Part shown: positions 26,229 to 35,610 of the stretch, one piece after another | How the letters are laid out: each line of letters starts with the position of its first letter | Numbering within the stretch: position 1 is the stretch's first letter | NCBI GenBank assembly: GCA_016185425.1 | Contig: JACPNQ010000014.1 | Location: forward strand, 119,205 to 183,204 | Direction: 5' to 3' | DNA length: 64,000 bases | Source of the DNA: Acidobacteriota bacterium | GTDB lineage: Bacteria > Acidobacteriota > Terriglobia > Bryobacterales > Bryobacteraceae | Position numbers and translations under genes: made by a program | Notes under the pieces: model-generated | Told to the model about the DNA's origin: nothing | What the model saw: the letters and a program-made list of their open reading frames with translations, nothing else | Database searches by the model: none

Positions 26229-26990
26229 GTGAGGAATTTTCTACTTGCAGGATTGCTGGCGGCGGGAAGTGTATTCTCGGCCCCAATACTGACCGTAATC
26301 CCGACATTGGGACCCGACTTCGTTACGTCGGCCAACTTCAATGCGTGGGCGGCGAACGTAATTACCGGGCTGCGTAACAATACAACCCCCGGCTCCGGCG
26401 TCTCCGCATACGTTCCGTTAGCAAACGGCGCGAGCCTGACGGGAGGCGAGTTTATTGAATCCGGCACCGGCGGCTTCCAGTCCTGGCAGGGAGTTACCCC
26501 CGGACCGTTCTCCGGTGAATCGGGCACAGCTCTCTATTTTGCGTTGATTATCACGGACAGCGGTGGTGCGGCGACGTTTAGCTTAGCCAACCTGCAGGTC
26601 ACCGAGACTTACCTCGGCCAAGCCCTCGGCACTTCAAGCGTCACGGGCACCTACCGGGCTACTCTCGTGGGGATTGATGCCGGCAACAACGTCCTGAACA
26701 GCGGGCAATCCGCTAGCACGCTGGTTAAAGAACTCTACTACGTCGGTGCCGGCTTCGTGCAGCCCCTCGACACGAGCATCGCCGGTACGAATCAGCAGAA
26801 GCTCGACGGCACTAAGGCGGAAGTGCAGGCGCTGGCGAACAGGACGACGCAGGTATGTTACGCGGTCGGCAACTCCTCCGGTTGCGGAAGCGTGAACATC
26901 CAGGCGGCGAACGTTCCGGAACCGGGTTCCTTGGCGCTATTGGCCGCGGGCCTGGCAGGTCTGGCGTTTTTGCGCCGCCGCGCCGCGTAA
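26229..26990 (+). CDS. PEP-CTERM sorting-domain protein
   Basis: An exported surface or matrix protein. It ends with VPEPGSLALLAAGLAGLAFL and then RRRAA: the PEP motif, membrane helix and basic tail recognised by exosortase. I chose GTG 26229 because AAGGA at 26215-26219 is nine bases away and the signal peptide (RNFLLAGLLAAGSVFSA) then begins at once; ATG 26220 abuts the ribosome site. The mature part is low in charge and rich in Thr, Ser, Gly and Asn, as usual for this class. Exosortase loci are normally tied to exopolysaccharide genes, which matches the neighbourhood, but no exosortase is in the window. Confidence 0.85.
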   Translation: MRNFLLAGLLAAGSVFSAPILTVIPTLGPDFVTSANFNAWAANVITGLRNNTTPGSGVSAYVPLANGASLTGGEFIESGTGGFQSWQGVTPGPFSGESGTALYFALIITDSGGAATFSLANLQVTETYLGQALGTSSVTGTYRATLVGIDAGNNVLNSGQSASTLVKELYYVGAGFVQPLDTSIAGTNQQKLDGTKAEVQALANRTTQVCYAVGNSSGCGSVNIQAANVPEPGSLALLAAGLAGLAFLRRRAA

Positions 26991-27021
26991 TCGAAAGCAC
27001 GATTCTCTGGTATTATCTTCC

Positions 27022-27074
27022 GGGCCGGGGTTGCTCCCTTTCAAAGAGAGCGGCCCCGGCCCGAAAGTATTTTT
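27022..27074 (+). terminator. Strong intrinsic terminator after the PEP-CTERM gene
   Basis: GGGCCGGGG at 27022-27030 pairs perfectly with CCCCGGCCC at 27054-27062. Inner GCTC/GAGC pairing and wobble pairs extend the stem. A T5 run follows at 27070-27074, seven bases after the stem. It sits between the PEP-CTERM stop and the ligase start, only ten bases before that ATG, so the ligase needs readthrough or its own promoter. Confidence 0.65.
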
Positions 27075-27083
27075 GGAAATGAA

Positions 27084-28292
27084 ATGGATGTTCTGACACT
27101 GGTGCTGGCCGGCCTGAGCGTGGCGGGTGCGGTATTTTTCTTCGGCGGCGTCACCCAGCCCGAGTTCGGCTTCAGCCTCGCGGGATTAGGATTGGCGGCG
27201 GCGCTGTATTGGCTCGTGACGCCGAAGTACAAGCGCGCGCCGGCGGACCGGTGGCTCGCCGGCGGCGCCGGCGCCCTCGTCCTCTGGACGGCGATCCAGG
27301 TGAAGTGGGTTTCCGTGGCGCCGCTGCGGACAGTGGAGTATGTGTTTACCAACGCGGCCATAGGAACGGCACTGCTACTCGCCCGCGAACTTGGATGGCG
27401 ATTCCGAAGGCAGATCTGGGTCGCCGTGGTGCCGCTGCTGGCAATCGCCGCACTGGAAGGTGGCCTGGGACTGTTCCAGTTCCTGGCGATGCGCGCCGGT
27501 GCCGGCCCGGCGGACTCCGCAACCGGAACCTACCCGAATCGGAACCATTTTGCCGGGCTGCTGGAGATGGTGCTTCCGCTCGCGCTCGCGGGGGGAGCGG
27601 CATTTTGGCGGGGGCCGGTAAAACGGTGGTGGGGAGCCGCCGCAATGTTGGCGTTGTCGGGATTGCTCATCATCGGAACCGTAATCAGCCTCTCCCGCAT
27701 GGGCTTCCTCGCCGCACTGGGCGGCCTCTTTGTACTGGGAGTGCTTCTGTTGGGCGGGAAGGGAAGGCTGGCCGCCGCGGCCCTGGTCGGCATAGTGCTG
27801 GCTGTCGCTTTCGTTGTACTGCCCACAGACGAATGGATCGCCCGCTTTGCCGCGATTGCCCGGACGGAAGATATCTCGGCCGATTCCAGGGCCCAGATAT
27901 GGCGCGACACCCTGCCGATGATCCGCCGCTACTGGTGGAGCGGCGTCGGGATGGGCGCCTATCAATCCGCCTTCTACCAGTACAAAAACGTGGCCCCAAT
28001 GAGCACCGTCGATTACGCCCACAACGACTATCTCCAGTACCTCGCCGAACTAGGCGTCTTGGGATTCGCCGCCGCCCTCGCCGTCATCGCGCGATGCTTC
28101 TACTGGATGGCGCGAGGTCTCGAGAGAAGCCTCCTCGTAGCCGGGGCATGGGGCGCGGCCGTCGCAATGGCCATCCACTCGCTCGTCGATTTCAATCTGT
28201 ACATCCCCGCAAACGCACTGGTGCTCGCATGGATAGTAGGAACGGCCACGGCGCCCGCAATGACTGAGGAACGCCGCGCTACTTCGGAATAA
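27084..28292 (+). CDS. O-antigen ligase / Wzy_C family membrane protein
   Basis: 402 residues with about ten helices. A periplasmic loop contains TYPNRNHFAGLLEMVLPLAL and VDYAHNDYLQYLAELGVLGF; these NRNHF and HNDYLQ motifs mark the O-antigen ligase-like family. It could ligate the polymer to an acceptor or be a second polymerase. With a separate Wzy at 16431-17756, ligation is the better guess. The 3' end overlaps the convergent PEGA-protein gene by 14 bases. Confidence 0.85.
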   Translation: MDVLTLVLAGLSVAGAVFFFGGVTQPEFGFSLAGLGLAAALYWLVTPKYKRAPADRWLAGGAGALVLWTAIQVKWVSVAPLRTVEYVFTNAAIGTALLLARELGWRFRRQIWVAVVPLLAIAALEGGLGLFQFLAMRAGAGPADSATGTYPNRNHFAGLLEMVLPLALAGGAAFWRGPVKRWWGAAAMLALSGLLIIGTVISLSRMGFLAALGGLFVLGVLLLGGKGRLAAAALVGIVLAVAFVVLPTDEWIARFAAIARTEDISADSRAQIWRDTLPMIRRYWWSGVGMGAYQSAFYQYKNVAPMSTVDYAHNDYLQYLAELGVLGFAAALAVIARCFYWMARGLERSLLVAGAWGAAVAMAIHSLVDFNLYIPANALVLAWIVGTATAPAMTEERRATSE

Positions 28293-30672
28293 AGCGGAAG
28301 TTCGTCAGACCGAATACGTCGTTGCTCGGGATGAAGAGTCCAAACTTGCCTTGGGTGAGCGTGCGGCTGTTTGTGGACCAGGAATCGATCGTGCGCCATT
28401 CCGTCCCGTCAAGAATGAACGTTTTGACGGTATTGGGACTAATATCCACCTGCACGCTGTAGTTCTTCGTGTCGGGTAGCTTGTGCTCCATCTTGAACTC
28501 GTTGCGGTCCCTTCCGTTGATGACCTCGCGCCGGATGAAGTTCTTGCGCTCCAGCACGAATTGCACATAGTTGCGCGCATCCTGCACATCAACCACCCAT
28601 TGCAGTCTCCGTCCCTCAATCCGCGAAATATTGAAGGTGAACATGCCCTGCGTCGGCGTGATGGCGTACGTCACAACGCCGCCTCCCTTGCGCTTGTACC
28701 ATCCGCCTTCGGGGATCCATGCGCCGGCATCGTCGAAGTCGGCCATGCCGCCGGTCCGCCGTTGGGGCGGCTGCTGCTTTTGGGCCGTCTTCTGTTCGGT
28801 CAACGGCAGGTCAATGGACTTGTTATCGCCGCTGGCCAGCACAACAGTCTGCGACCGGTCAGCGTAGTTCGGCGCCTTGGCCGTAATCACGTAAGTGCCT
28901 TCGCCGAGCTGCAGCGTGTTGCCGTTGACAGGGCGCGGGGCGGCGTCGCTCGGTCCTTTGATCGTCACCTGGGCGGACGCAGGCGTGACATTCAAGCGCA
29001 GCGTGGCCCCTGCCGCCGATAGCGTTACGTCGGCGCCGGAAAGTTCGATCGCCTCACCCGCACGGAACTGGCGGGCGATGCGCTTGGGAGCCATCCGGTC
29101 TCGGCGGAGCTCGATAACATGCTCGCCGGGGGCCACTTGGGCAAATTCGAACGCGCCGGAAGCGGGCACGGCGCCAATCCCATTCCCGTCGACGTACACT
29201 TGCGTGCCGGTTGCGGCCCCGCGAAGCCGGAGCGTGGCGACACGAGGAACCACCTTCAATTTGAACTCGACACGCGCTTCCTGGCCCTTCGCGATCACCA
29301 CCTTCTGCGGCGGATCGGGCGTGTAGCCGTCCTTCATCACGCGCACCATGTAAGTGCCAACCGGAATCCCGGGGAGCCGCATCTGCCCGCCCTTCGATTT
29401 GACGCGCGCGGGGCGATCGTTGAGAAACGCGGAAACCTCATCCTCACCGGGGGTAGCGATCAGGAGCGACCCGGCATTAATATCAAGCTTCAGGTACGCT
29501 GTCAGCGTCGGCTGCGCGGACACGGAAACCAGCAGGTTCCGTTTCGTGCCGCCATCGTCGACCGAGAACTCGCGGTCCCCCGGCTGCAGATTGTTGACGT
29601 CCAGACCAGCCGGAGTCGCATCGCCTGCCATGTTGCCGTCGATCGAAACCTTTAGCGATGGAACCGAAGAGTGGACCTTCGTCTGATGACCGGCGTTGGC
29701 TACCAGAATGGCCAGTGTATTGCGCGCGGTAACGGGTCCGGCGATCACAGGCTGCCGCCCCGGTTGTGCGTCAAACTCGAACTGCGCCTCATTGGCCTGG
29801 GAGGTGACTTTAATGGTGTGCTTCCCCGCGGCGATACGATCCAAAATAAGCTGGCCGTCCTGAAGGTCGCCGTAGGGCGCGCCGTCAAAAGTAACTTTGC
29901 CCGCGCTGAAATCGGTATACAGACGGACCGAAAGGGGCAGAGGCTGAAGGGTTAGATCGACATTGGGTGGGTTGCTAGCCGTCACCTCCAGCTTCGAAGA
30001 AGCCGTCTCATACCCCGGAAGCACTGCCTGAACTTCGTACGGACCGGGCGTCAGCTCAATGTTGCAGTCCGACGTGCACTTCACTTCGCCGTTAACCCGG
30101 ATCGATGCGCCGGGCGGATTCGTTTTCACGGCGACTTTAACGTGCGCCGAATTAGCCAACGGGTCCTTCGCTTTGCGGGCGTTTTGGATCGTGTAGATAC
30201 CGCCCGCCGCGACCAGGAGCCCGATCACGCCCCCGACAGCCGCCGCGCGTTTCCAGTTGAACGCGACGGGTGGAGCTTTCGGCGGAAGCGCGGGAGAAAC
30301 GCCCGACGGAATGCGCGGGCCGGGGCCGGTAGGTGGTGGCGGAGCCGGGATGCTCGACGATGGCATCACCTGCGTCGGCAGCATGTTGGCAGTGGGCGGC
30401 GGCTGCAACGGGCCGGCGCCGCTCACCGGCGGTGGCGTAACGCCCGACATCAATTGCTGCCCGTGCGCCACCATCGTCGACTTCAACGACCCGATGGCGT
30501 TCATCATAGCCGTGTCGGACGAGTACAGCCGGGAGAGTTCCTCCAGCCGCTCGTGAATGGGGCGCAGCGTATAGACGTCGGTGGACCGGCGAATCTCCGC
30601 GTCGAGGCGGTTAAGTTCGTCAAAATGGGCAGTGCGTTGGGCGGGGTTCAAAATTGGCTCTCCCTGGCTCAC
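28279..30672 (-). CDS. Single-span protein with multiple PEGA-like repeats and a C-terminal beta-sandwich
   Basis: 797 residues from GTG 30672; a TTG at 30651 has the better ribosome site (AGGGAG) and would shorten it by seven. Residues 1-80 are helical, 80-138 are Pro-rich, and one membrane helix lies at ~144-163. At least five PEGA-like modules follow (VKTNPPGASIRVNGEVKCTS, LRGAATGTQVYVDGNGIGAV, VTPASAQVTIKG). The last ~150 residues (GGWYKRKGGGVVTYAITPTQ) look like a carbohydrate-binding sandwich of the LamG/DUF1080 kind. PEGA modules occur on surface-associated proteins. No enzymatic motif is visible. Confidence 0.72.
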   Translation of the reverse strand: MSQGEPILNPAQRTAHFDELNRLDAEIRRSTDVYTLRPIHERLEELSRLYSSDTAMMNAIGSLKSTMVAHGQQLMSGVTPPPVSGAGPLQPPPTANMLPTQVMPSSSIPAPPPPTGPGPRIPSGVSPALPPKAPPVAFNWKRAAAVGGVIGLLVAAGGIYTIQNARKAKDPLANSAHVKVAVKTNPPGASIRVNGEVKCTSDCNIELTPGPYEVQAVLPGYETASSKLEVTASNPPNVDLTLQPLPLSVRLYTDFSAGKVTFDGAPYGDLQDGQLILDRIAAGKHTIKVTSQANEAQFEFDAQPGRQPVIAGPVTARNTLAILVANAGHQTKVHSSVPSLKVSIDGNMAGDATPAGLDVNNLQPGDREFSVDDGGTKRNLLVSVSAQPTLTAYLKLDINAGSLLIATPGEDEVSAFLNDRPARVKSKGGQMRLPGIPVGTYMVRVMKDGYTPDPPQKVVIAKGQEARVEFKLKVVPRVATLRLRGAATGTQVYVDGNGIGAVPASGAFEFAQVAPGEHVIELRRDRMAPKRIARQFRAGEAIELSGADVTLSAAGATLRLNVTPASAQVTIKGPSDAAPRPVNGNTLQLGEGTYVITAKAPNYADRSQTVVLASGDNKSIDLPLTEQKTAQKQQPPQRRTGGMADFDDAGAWIPEGGWYKRKGGGVVTYAITPTQGMFTFNISRIEGRRLQWVVDVQDARNYVQFVLERKNFIRREVINGRDRNEFKMEHKLPDTKNYSVQVDISPNTVKTFILDGTEWRTIDSWSTNSRTLTQGKFGLFIPSNDVFGLTNFRFIPK

Positions 30673-30810
30673 GCGGAGTTCGTGGGGCTAAACCCAAGAA
30701 AACAAGACGCGCAAAATTCGACAACTACGACCTCACGGTTAATTATATGCTAGCCAGAAGCAAACGATTTCTGTATACATCGTGATTTTCGCACGGGAGC
30801 ATTAGTATCG

Positions 30811-32553
30811 ATGACGAGACGGGCATTCCTGGGCGGGGCGGCAAGTCTGGCGCTGGCGGCGCAGCCGAAGCGGCCGAACATCCTCTGGATAACTTGCGAG
30901 GATATGAGCCCGAATATCGGCTGCTTCGGTGACGCGTTCGCCAAGACTCCCCTGCTGGATGCATTAGCGGCAAAGGGCTTGCGCTACAGGAGTTGCTGGT
31001 CCAATGCGCCCGTCTGCGCCCCAGCCAGAACAACCATCATCAGCGGCATGTACGCGCCGGCGATGGGCGCGGAGCATATGCGTAGCCTGGTGAATATGGG
31101 CCCCGGGCGAAAGATGTTTCCCCAGTTATTGCGGGAGGCTGGATACTATACATCCAATAACTCCAAAGAGGACTATAACTTGGAGTTGACCGGGAAGGTA
31201 TGGGACGAAAGCGGCCCACGAGCGCATTGGCGCAAACGCCCGCCAGGCCAGCCCTTCTTCAGCGTCTTTAACTTCCTTGGCACCCACGAAAGCCAGATCC
31301 GCACCCGCCCCCACGAATGGAAGCACTCGTTTGAAGGCGTGCGCGTCCCCGCCTATCATCCCGACACGCCCGAAGTCCGCCAGGACTGGGCGCAGTATTA
31401 CGACAACATCGAGTCGATGGACGCTTGGGCCGGCCGGATACTGAAAGAGTTATCTGATGACGGCCTGACTGGCGACACCATCGTCTTCTTCTTTTCCGAC
31501 CACGGTAGTGGAATGCCGCGCAGCAAACGCTGGCCGTACGACTCCGGGCTGCGTGTGCCGCTAATCCTATCCATTCCCGAGACGTTCTCCGCGTTCCGCC
31601 CGCCCGAGTACAAGACCGGCGCCGAGACGCGGCGCCCCGTATCGTTCGTCGATCTCGCTCCAACCGTACTTCGCCTCGCCGGCGCCGCGCCCCCGCCCTA
31701 TCACCAGGGCATCGATTTCACCGCCGGCAAGGCGCGCGAGTATGTCTTCGGATTCCGCGGCCGCATGGATGAGCGGGTTGACATGGTCCGTTCGGCATTC
31801 GACGGACGATATGTTTATATCCGCAATTACATGCCGCATAAGATCTACGGCCAGCACATCGCCTACATGTTTGAAACGCCAACCACGCGCGTCTGGAAGG
31901 AGTTGTACGACGCGGGTAAGTTAAACGCCGTGCAGAAAAGGTTCTGGGAGCGAAAGCCATTTGAGGAGTTATACGATGTTAGCCGCGACCGCGACGAAAT
32001 CGATAACTTGGCTGGCAAGGAAAAGGCTATAATCGCACGGATGCGCAAGGCGCTCGATAACTGGCTGATTACATCCGGCGATAAAGGCTTCCTGCCCGAA
32101 GCGGAGTTGCATGGGGACGTCAGTGACTATGACGTCGCGAAAGTAAAAGGAATGGCCGATCGCGCCGCCTCCATGGAAGGCCCGCCGCCCGCCGATGGGC
32201 TGAAAAGCGACTCCTCCGCCGTTCGCTACTGGGCCGCTCTCGGTTACATCATGCGCGGCAAAAGCCCCGGCTTACTGGCAGCAGACCCGTCCCCATCCGT
32301 CCGCGCCATCGCCGCTGAGGCCGCCGGCTGCTTCGGCGGTCCGGACGAAGCCCGCGCCGCGGCCGAAACACTATTAGATCTCGGCGACGCTTCCAAACAC
32401 GGTGTCTACGTCGCTATACTTGCGCTCAATGGCCTGGCCGCCATGGGCACTCGCGCGCCCGCCGACATCCGCCCAAAGATAAAGGATCTGCCGGACGGCC
32501 CGCCTGGCCGCGCCGCCGGCTATGTGAGTAACTTGAAGAAAGGAATCATGTAG
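30811..32553 (+). CDS. Tat-exported sulfatase with C-terminal helical-repeat region
   Basis: A formylglycine-dependent sulfatase. The signature CAPAR (Cys69 to Arg73) is intact, so Cys69 would be converted to formylglycine. Metal ligands are visible at CEDMSPNIG near the start and SDHGSGMP mid-protein. The N-terminus MTRRAFLGGAASLALAA is a twin-arginine signal. The last ~100 residues (AVRYWAALGYIMRGKSPG, VRAIAAEAAGCFG) resemble HEAT-like repeats. Such sulfatases desulfate polysaccharides or release sulfate. A glycosyltransferase gene starts directly after its stop. Confidence 0.9.
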   Translation: MTRRAFLGGAASLALAAQPKRPNILWITCEDMSPNIGCFGDAFAKTPLLDALAAKGLRYRSCWSNAPVCAPARTTIISGMYAPAMGAEHMRSLVNMGPGRKMFPQLLREAGYYTSNNSKEDYNLELTGKVWDESGPRAHWRKRPPGQPFFSVFNFLGTHESQIRTRPHEWKHSFEGVRVPAYHPDTPEVRQDWAQYYDNIESMDAWAGRILKELSDDGLTGDTIVFFFSDHGSGMPRSKRWPYDSGLRVPLILSIPETFSAFRPPEYKTGAETRRPVSFVDLAPTVLRLAGAAPPPYHQGIDFTAGKAREYVFGFRGRMDERVDMVRSAFDGRYVYIRNYMPHKIYGQHIAYMFETPTTRVWKELYDAGKLNAVQKRFWERKPFEELYDVSRDRDEIDNLAGKEKAIIARMRKALDNWLITSGDKGFLPEAELHGDVSDYDVAKVKGMADRAASMEGPPPADGLKSDSSAVRYWAALGYIMRGKSPGLLAADPSPSVRAIAAEAAGCFGGPDEARAAAETLLDLGDASKHGVYVAILALNGLAAMGTRAPADIRPKIKDLPDGPPGRAAGYVSNLKKGIM

Positions 32554-33594
32554 GTGCGCGTGGCGTTGGATGCAACGCCGCTGGTAGCCGGTACGGGCGG
32601 CGTACCGAGGTATGTGCGGGAGTTAAAAGGCGCGCTGGAAGCGTTAGACTCCGGCGATACATTCGACTACCTGACCGACCAGCCTGTCCCCGGCGCCATC
32701 GGCCCGCGCAATGGATGGCTGGATCGCAAATGGTGGCTCGCCGGATTGCCGCTTGCCCTCCGCCGGGAACGGTTCGATGTCTTTCATGGGACTGAGTTCT
32801 CCGTCCCGTATGTACCCGCCTGCGCTTCCGTGCTCTCGCTGCACGATCTCTCCCCCTGGATGGACACTGCCTGGCACGGCACAGGTGTCGGCCGCGTTCG
32901 CCGCCGCACACCATGGCTGCTCCGCCTCGGCCTCGCAACCATGATCCTTACCCTCAGCGAATCCGTGCGAAAACACGCCATCGAACGTTTCCGCCTGGAC
33001 CCCTCTCGCATTGTCGCCGTTCCTCTCGCGGCCTCCGGCTCTCTCCGGCCGGTTCCGGTCGCCCCTCCGCAAGAACCCTACTTCCTATTTGTAGGCACGC
33101 TCGAACCGCGAAAAAATCTTCCCATGCTCGTCGGCGCCTGGCGCGCTGTTCGCGCGCGCCATCCCGTTCGTCTCGTCCTCGCCGGACGCCGCCGCGACGA
33201 TGGTCCGCAATTCCAGCCGGAGGATGGCCTCGAATTAACGGGCCCAGTCGACGAATCGAAACTGGCCGCGTTGTACAGCGGAGCCGCCGCCGTAGTCTAC
33301 CCAACCCTCTACGAAGGTTTCGGTCTGCCCGTTGTCGAAGCAATGCAATGCGGCGTACCCGTTATTACCTCAACAGACGAATCCGTCGTCGAAGTCGCCG
33401 GCGGCGCCGCCGTCCACTGCGATGCCCGACGGCCGGAAGAATGGATCGCCGCAATGGAGCGTATCCTCAATGACCCCGGATGGAGCAGTGGCCTCCGTGC
33501 CCGCGGACTCCAACGCGCCGCAACGTTCAGTTGGGCCCGCACCGCCCGCGAAACTCTCGCTGTCTACCGCACGGCCTTTGAACGCTTTCGCTAA
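32554..33594 (+). CDS. GT4 glycosyltransferase
   Basis: 346 residues starting at GTG 32554, abutting the sulfatase stop. It has a GT-B fold with GTGGVPRYVRELKGAL at the N-terminus, FLFVGTLEPRKNLPMLVGAW at the donor domain, and the EX7E motif YEGFGLPVVEAMQCGVPVI. It resembles mannosyltransferases of the WbaZ/MtfB kind. The acceptor is unknown. Its position outside the main polysaccharide operon and beside a sulfatase suggests a separate glycan. Confidence 0.88.
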   Translation: MRVALDATPLVAGTGGVPRYVRELKGALEALDSGDTFDYLTDQPVPGAIGPRNGWLDRKWWLAGLPLALRRERFDVFHGTEFSVPYVPACASVLSLHDLSPWMDTAWHGTGVGRVRRRTPWLLRLGLATMILTLSESVRKHAIERFRLDPSRIVAVPLAASGSLRPVPVAPPQEPYFLFVGTLEPRKNLPMLVGAWRAVRARHPVRLVLAGRRRDDGPQFQPEDGLELTGPVDESKLAALYSGAAAVVYPTLYEGFGLPVVEAMQCGVPVITSTDESVVEVAGGAAVHCDARRPEEWIAAMERILNDPGWSSGLRARGLQRAATFSWARTARETLAVYRTAFERFR

Positions 33595-33674
33595 TTGATT
33601 TCTACTATTGTCCCCTGCCGCCACAAAGGTTATATGAATTACAGTCCGTTTATGTCCGCAACACGGCAAGCGCC

Positions 33675-34994
33675 ATGAGATCCCCAACCGGTCGCCTTGT
33701 CGCGGGTGTTCTCTTCACGCTTGTCGTAATCGCGGCCTACGCCGCATACACGCTCAACTCGGTGCGCCGCATGCGCGAGGTGCAGGCCGGTACCATCGAC
33801 CAGAACCGTAAAGGTGCCCTGCAACTCATCCGCATTCAGGGTGACCTCAATGCCCTCGCCCTCGCCATGCGCGACATGCTCGATAACCTGGACGGCTACC
33901 CGCTCACCGCCTGGTCCGGCCAGTTTGATCGCATCCACGGCAATCTTGACGACGCCATCCGCGTCGAGTCCACGCTCTCCGGCGCCGGGCGCGATCCGCG
34001 GCAGACAGCCTATCTGCTCTCCTCGTTCAGCCAGTTCTGGGATGCCGTCGAACACATGACCAAGCTCGCCCAGTCCCGCCAGGAACGCGAGGCGCGTGAA
34101 CTCATCCGCGAATCGCTGCTCCCCCGCCAGGAAGCGCTCAGCGCCCTCACTGCGCGGCTGCTTGTGCGGAACAATGAAGCGGAGCAACGCGCTGCGCAGG
34201 AAATTCTCGAAATCTACGACGGCATCGAGCGTAACGCCTACTGGTTCCTGGCCCTCTCTGTGGCGATGGTGCTCGCCGTCGGCATCACCGTCATCCGCTC
34301 CAACCGCGCCCTCTTCGATCAAGTCACCGAGCTCTCCAACCAGCGTCGCGAGCTCGCGCGGCAGCTCATCGCAACACAGGAGGCCACGCTCCGCGCCATC
34401 TCCCGCGACCTCCACGACGAATTCGGCCAGATCCTCACCGCAGTCGGCGCCATGCTGAAGCGCGCGGATCGCCTCGCCCCCGCTGAATTCAAGGAGCAGG
34501 TGCGGGAAACGAGCACCGTCGTGCAGGAGGCGCTGGAAAAAATTCGCGGTCTCTCCCAGTCGCTGCAACCCGTGATCCTGGAGGAGCAGGGCCTCGCTGC
34601 CGCCATCGAATGGTACGTCTCCGTTTTTCAGCGGCAGAACGGCATCATCGTACGCTATCAATCGCCTGAGTCGTTGCCGGACGTAGAACCGTCGGCGGCC
34701 ATTCATGTGTTCCGCATTCTGCAGGAAGCGCTGAACAACGTCGCCCGCCACACCCGTGTGCGCGAGGTTACCGTGCAATTGCAGAACGGCCCGGCGGGCT
34801 TGGTCCTTGCCGTTCAGGACGCTGGCGGAGGCATTCCCGTCTCTTTCAAACCCGGCATCGGCCTCGCTGGAATGCGTGAGCGCGCCGCGTTGGTCGGTGG
34901 CAAGCTGGATATCGGCACGGCGCCTCCCAGCGGCACGCGAATCGCCCTCACGCTGCCGTTGGCCGCGGCGCCGCGCGGAGGCGCCGATGCCTAA
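33675..34994 (+). CDS. NarL-type sensor histidine kinase (HisKA_3)
   Basis: 439 residues. Two membrane helices (~8-26 and ~189-207) flank an extracytoplasmic helical sensor of ~160 residues. The HisKA_3 dimerisation region has phosphoacceptor His247 in SRDLHDEFGQ. The HATPase region has the N-box FRILQEALNNVARH, the G1 box DAGGGIP and GIGLAGMRERAALVG. All catalytic boxes are intact. The sensor region is four-helix-bundle-like with no known ligand motif. The stop overlaps the response regulator by eight bases. Confidence 0.9.
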   Translation: MRSPTGRLVAGVLFTLVVIAAYAAYTLNSVRRMREVQAGTIDQNRKGALQLIRIQGDLNALALAMRDMLDNLDGYPLTAWSGQFDRIHGNLDDAIRVESTLSGAGRDPRQTAYLLSSFSQFWDAVEHMTKLAQSRQEREARELIRESLLPRQEALSALTARLLVRNNEAEQRAAQEILEIYDGIERNAYWFLALSVAMVLAVGITVIRSNRALFDQVTELSNQRRELARQLIATQEATLRAISRDLHDEFGQILTAVGAMLKRADRLAPAEFKEQVRETSTVVQEALEKIRGLSQSLQPVILEEQGLAAAIEWYVSVFQRQNGIIVRYQSPESLPDVEPSAAIHVFRILQEALNNVARHTRVREVTVQLQNGPAGLVLAVQDAGGGIPVSFKPGIGLAGMRERAALVGGKLDIGTAPPSGTRIALTLPLAAAPRGGADA

Positions 34995-35610
34995 GATCCG
35001 CGTTCTACTGGTCGACGACCATGCGCTGGTCCGTCGCGGCTTCCGCCGGCTTTTGGAAGACGATCCGGAAATCGAAGTCGCCGGCGAGGCGAGCGACGGA
35101 GCCCAGGGCGAGGAGCTTGCTCTCCAACTGAAGCCCGACGTGATCGTCCTTGATTACGCGCTCCCCGGCCAGAACGGCGCGCTGACGGCGCGCAAGATCC
35201 TCGCCTTGCAGCCCGGCGCGAAGATCCTCATCCTCAGCATGCATTCCGAACCGGCCTATGTCGCGCAGAGCAGGGAAGCGGGCGCATCCGGCTACCTGCT
35301 GAAAAACGCGCTCGATCTCGAGCTCGTCGAGGCCGTGAAAGCCGTGCGCGCCGGCGGCTGGGTGCAGGACCCGCGCCTCGCGCAGGCCGCATCGGAGACA
35401 ACCGGAAAGCGCCAACTCACCACCCGCGAGCTGGAAGTCCTGCAGCACATCGTCGCTGGACGTTCGAATAAGGAGATCGCCGCCACTCTGCAGCTCAGCG
35501 TCAACACCGTCGCTGTCCACCGCGCTAACATCATGGACGCGCTCGCCGTTCACAATACGGCGGATCTCGTCGTCTACGCCATCCGCCACGGCCTCGCCGG
35601 CATGCCATGA
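34987..35610 (+). CDS. NarL/FixJ-family response regulator
   Basis: 207 residues. The receiver domain (1-120) has acidic pair Asp10-Asp11, phosphoacceptor Asp56 in VIVLDYALPG, and Lys105 in GYLLKNAL. The LuxR-type HTH covers ~142-200 (LTTRELEVLQHIVAGRSNKE, then VNTVAVHRANIMDAL). It is the cognate partner of the overlapping kinase. The stop overlaps the CRTAC1 gene as ATGA, so the three are one transcript. Confidence 0.92.
   Translation: MPKIRVLLVDDHALVRRGFRRLLEDDPEIEVAGEASDGAQGEELALQLKPDVIVLDYALPGQNGALTARKILALQPGAKILILSMHSEPAYVAQSREAGASGYLLKNALDLELVEAVKAVRAGGWVQDPRLAQAASETTGKRQLTTRELEVLQHIVAGRSNKEIAATLQLSVNTVAVHRANIMDALAVHNTADLVVYAIRHGLAGMP

Noticed and set aside
24201..28292. Exosortase among the polytopic proteins near the PEP-CTERM gene
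   Set aside because: The candidates fit WecA-like and O-antigen-ligase families; none shows an exosortase-like Cys/Arg/His arrangement.
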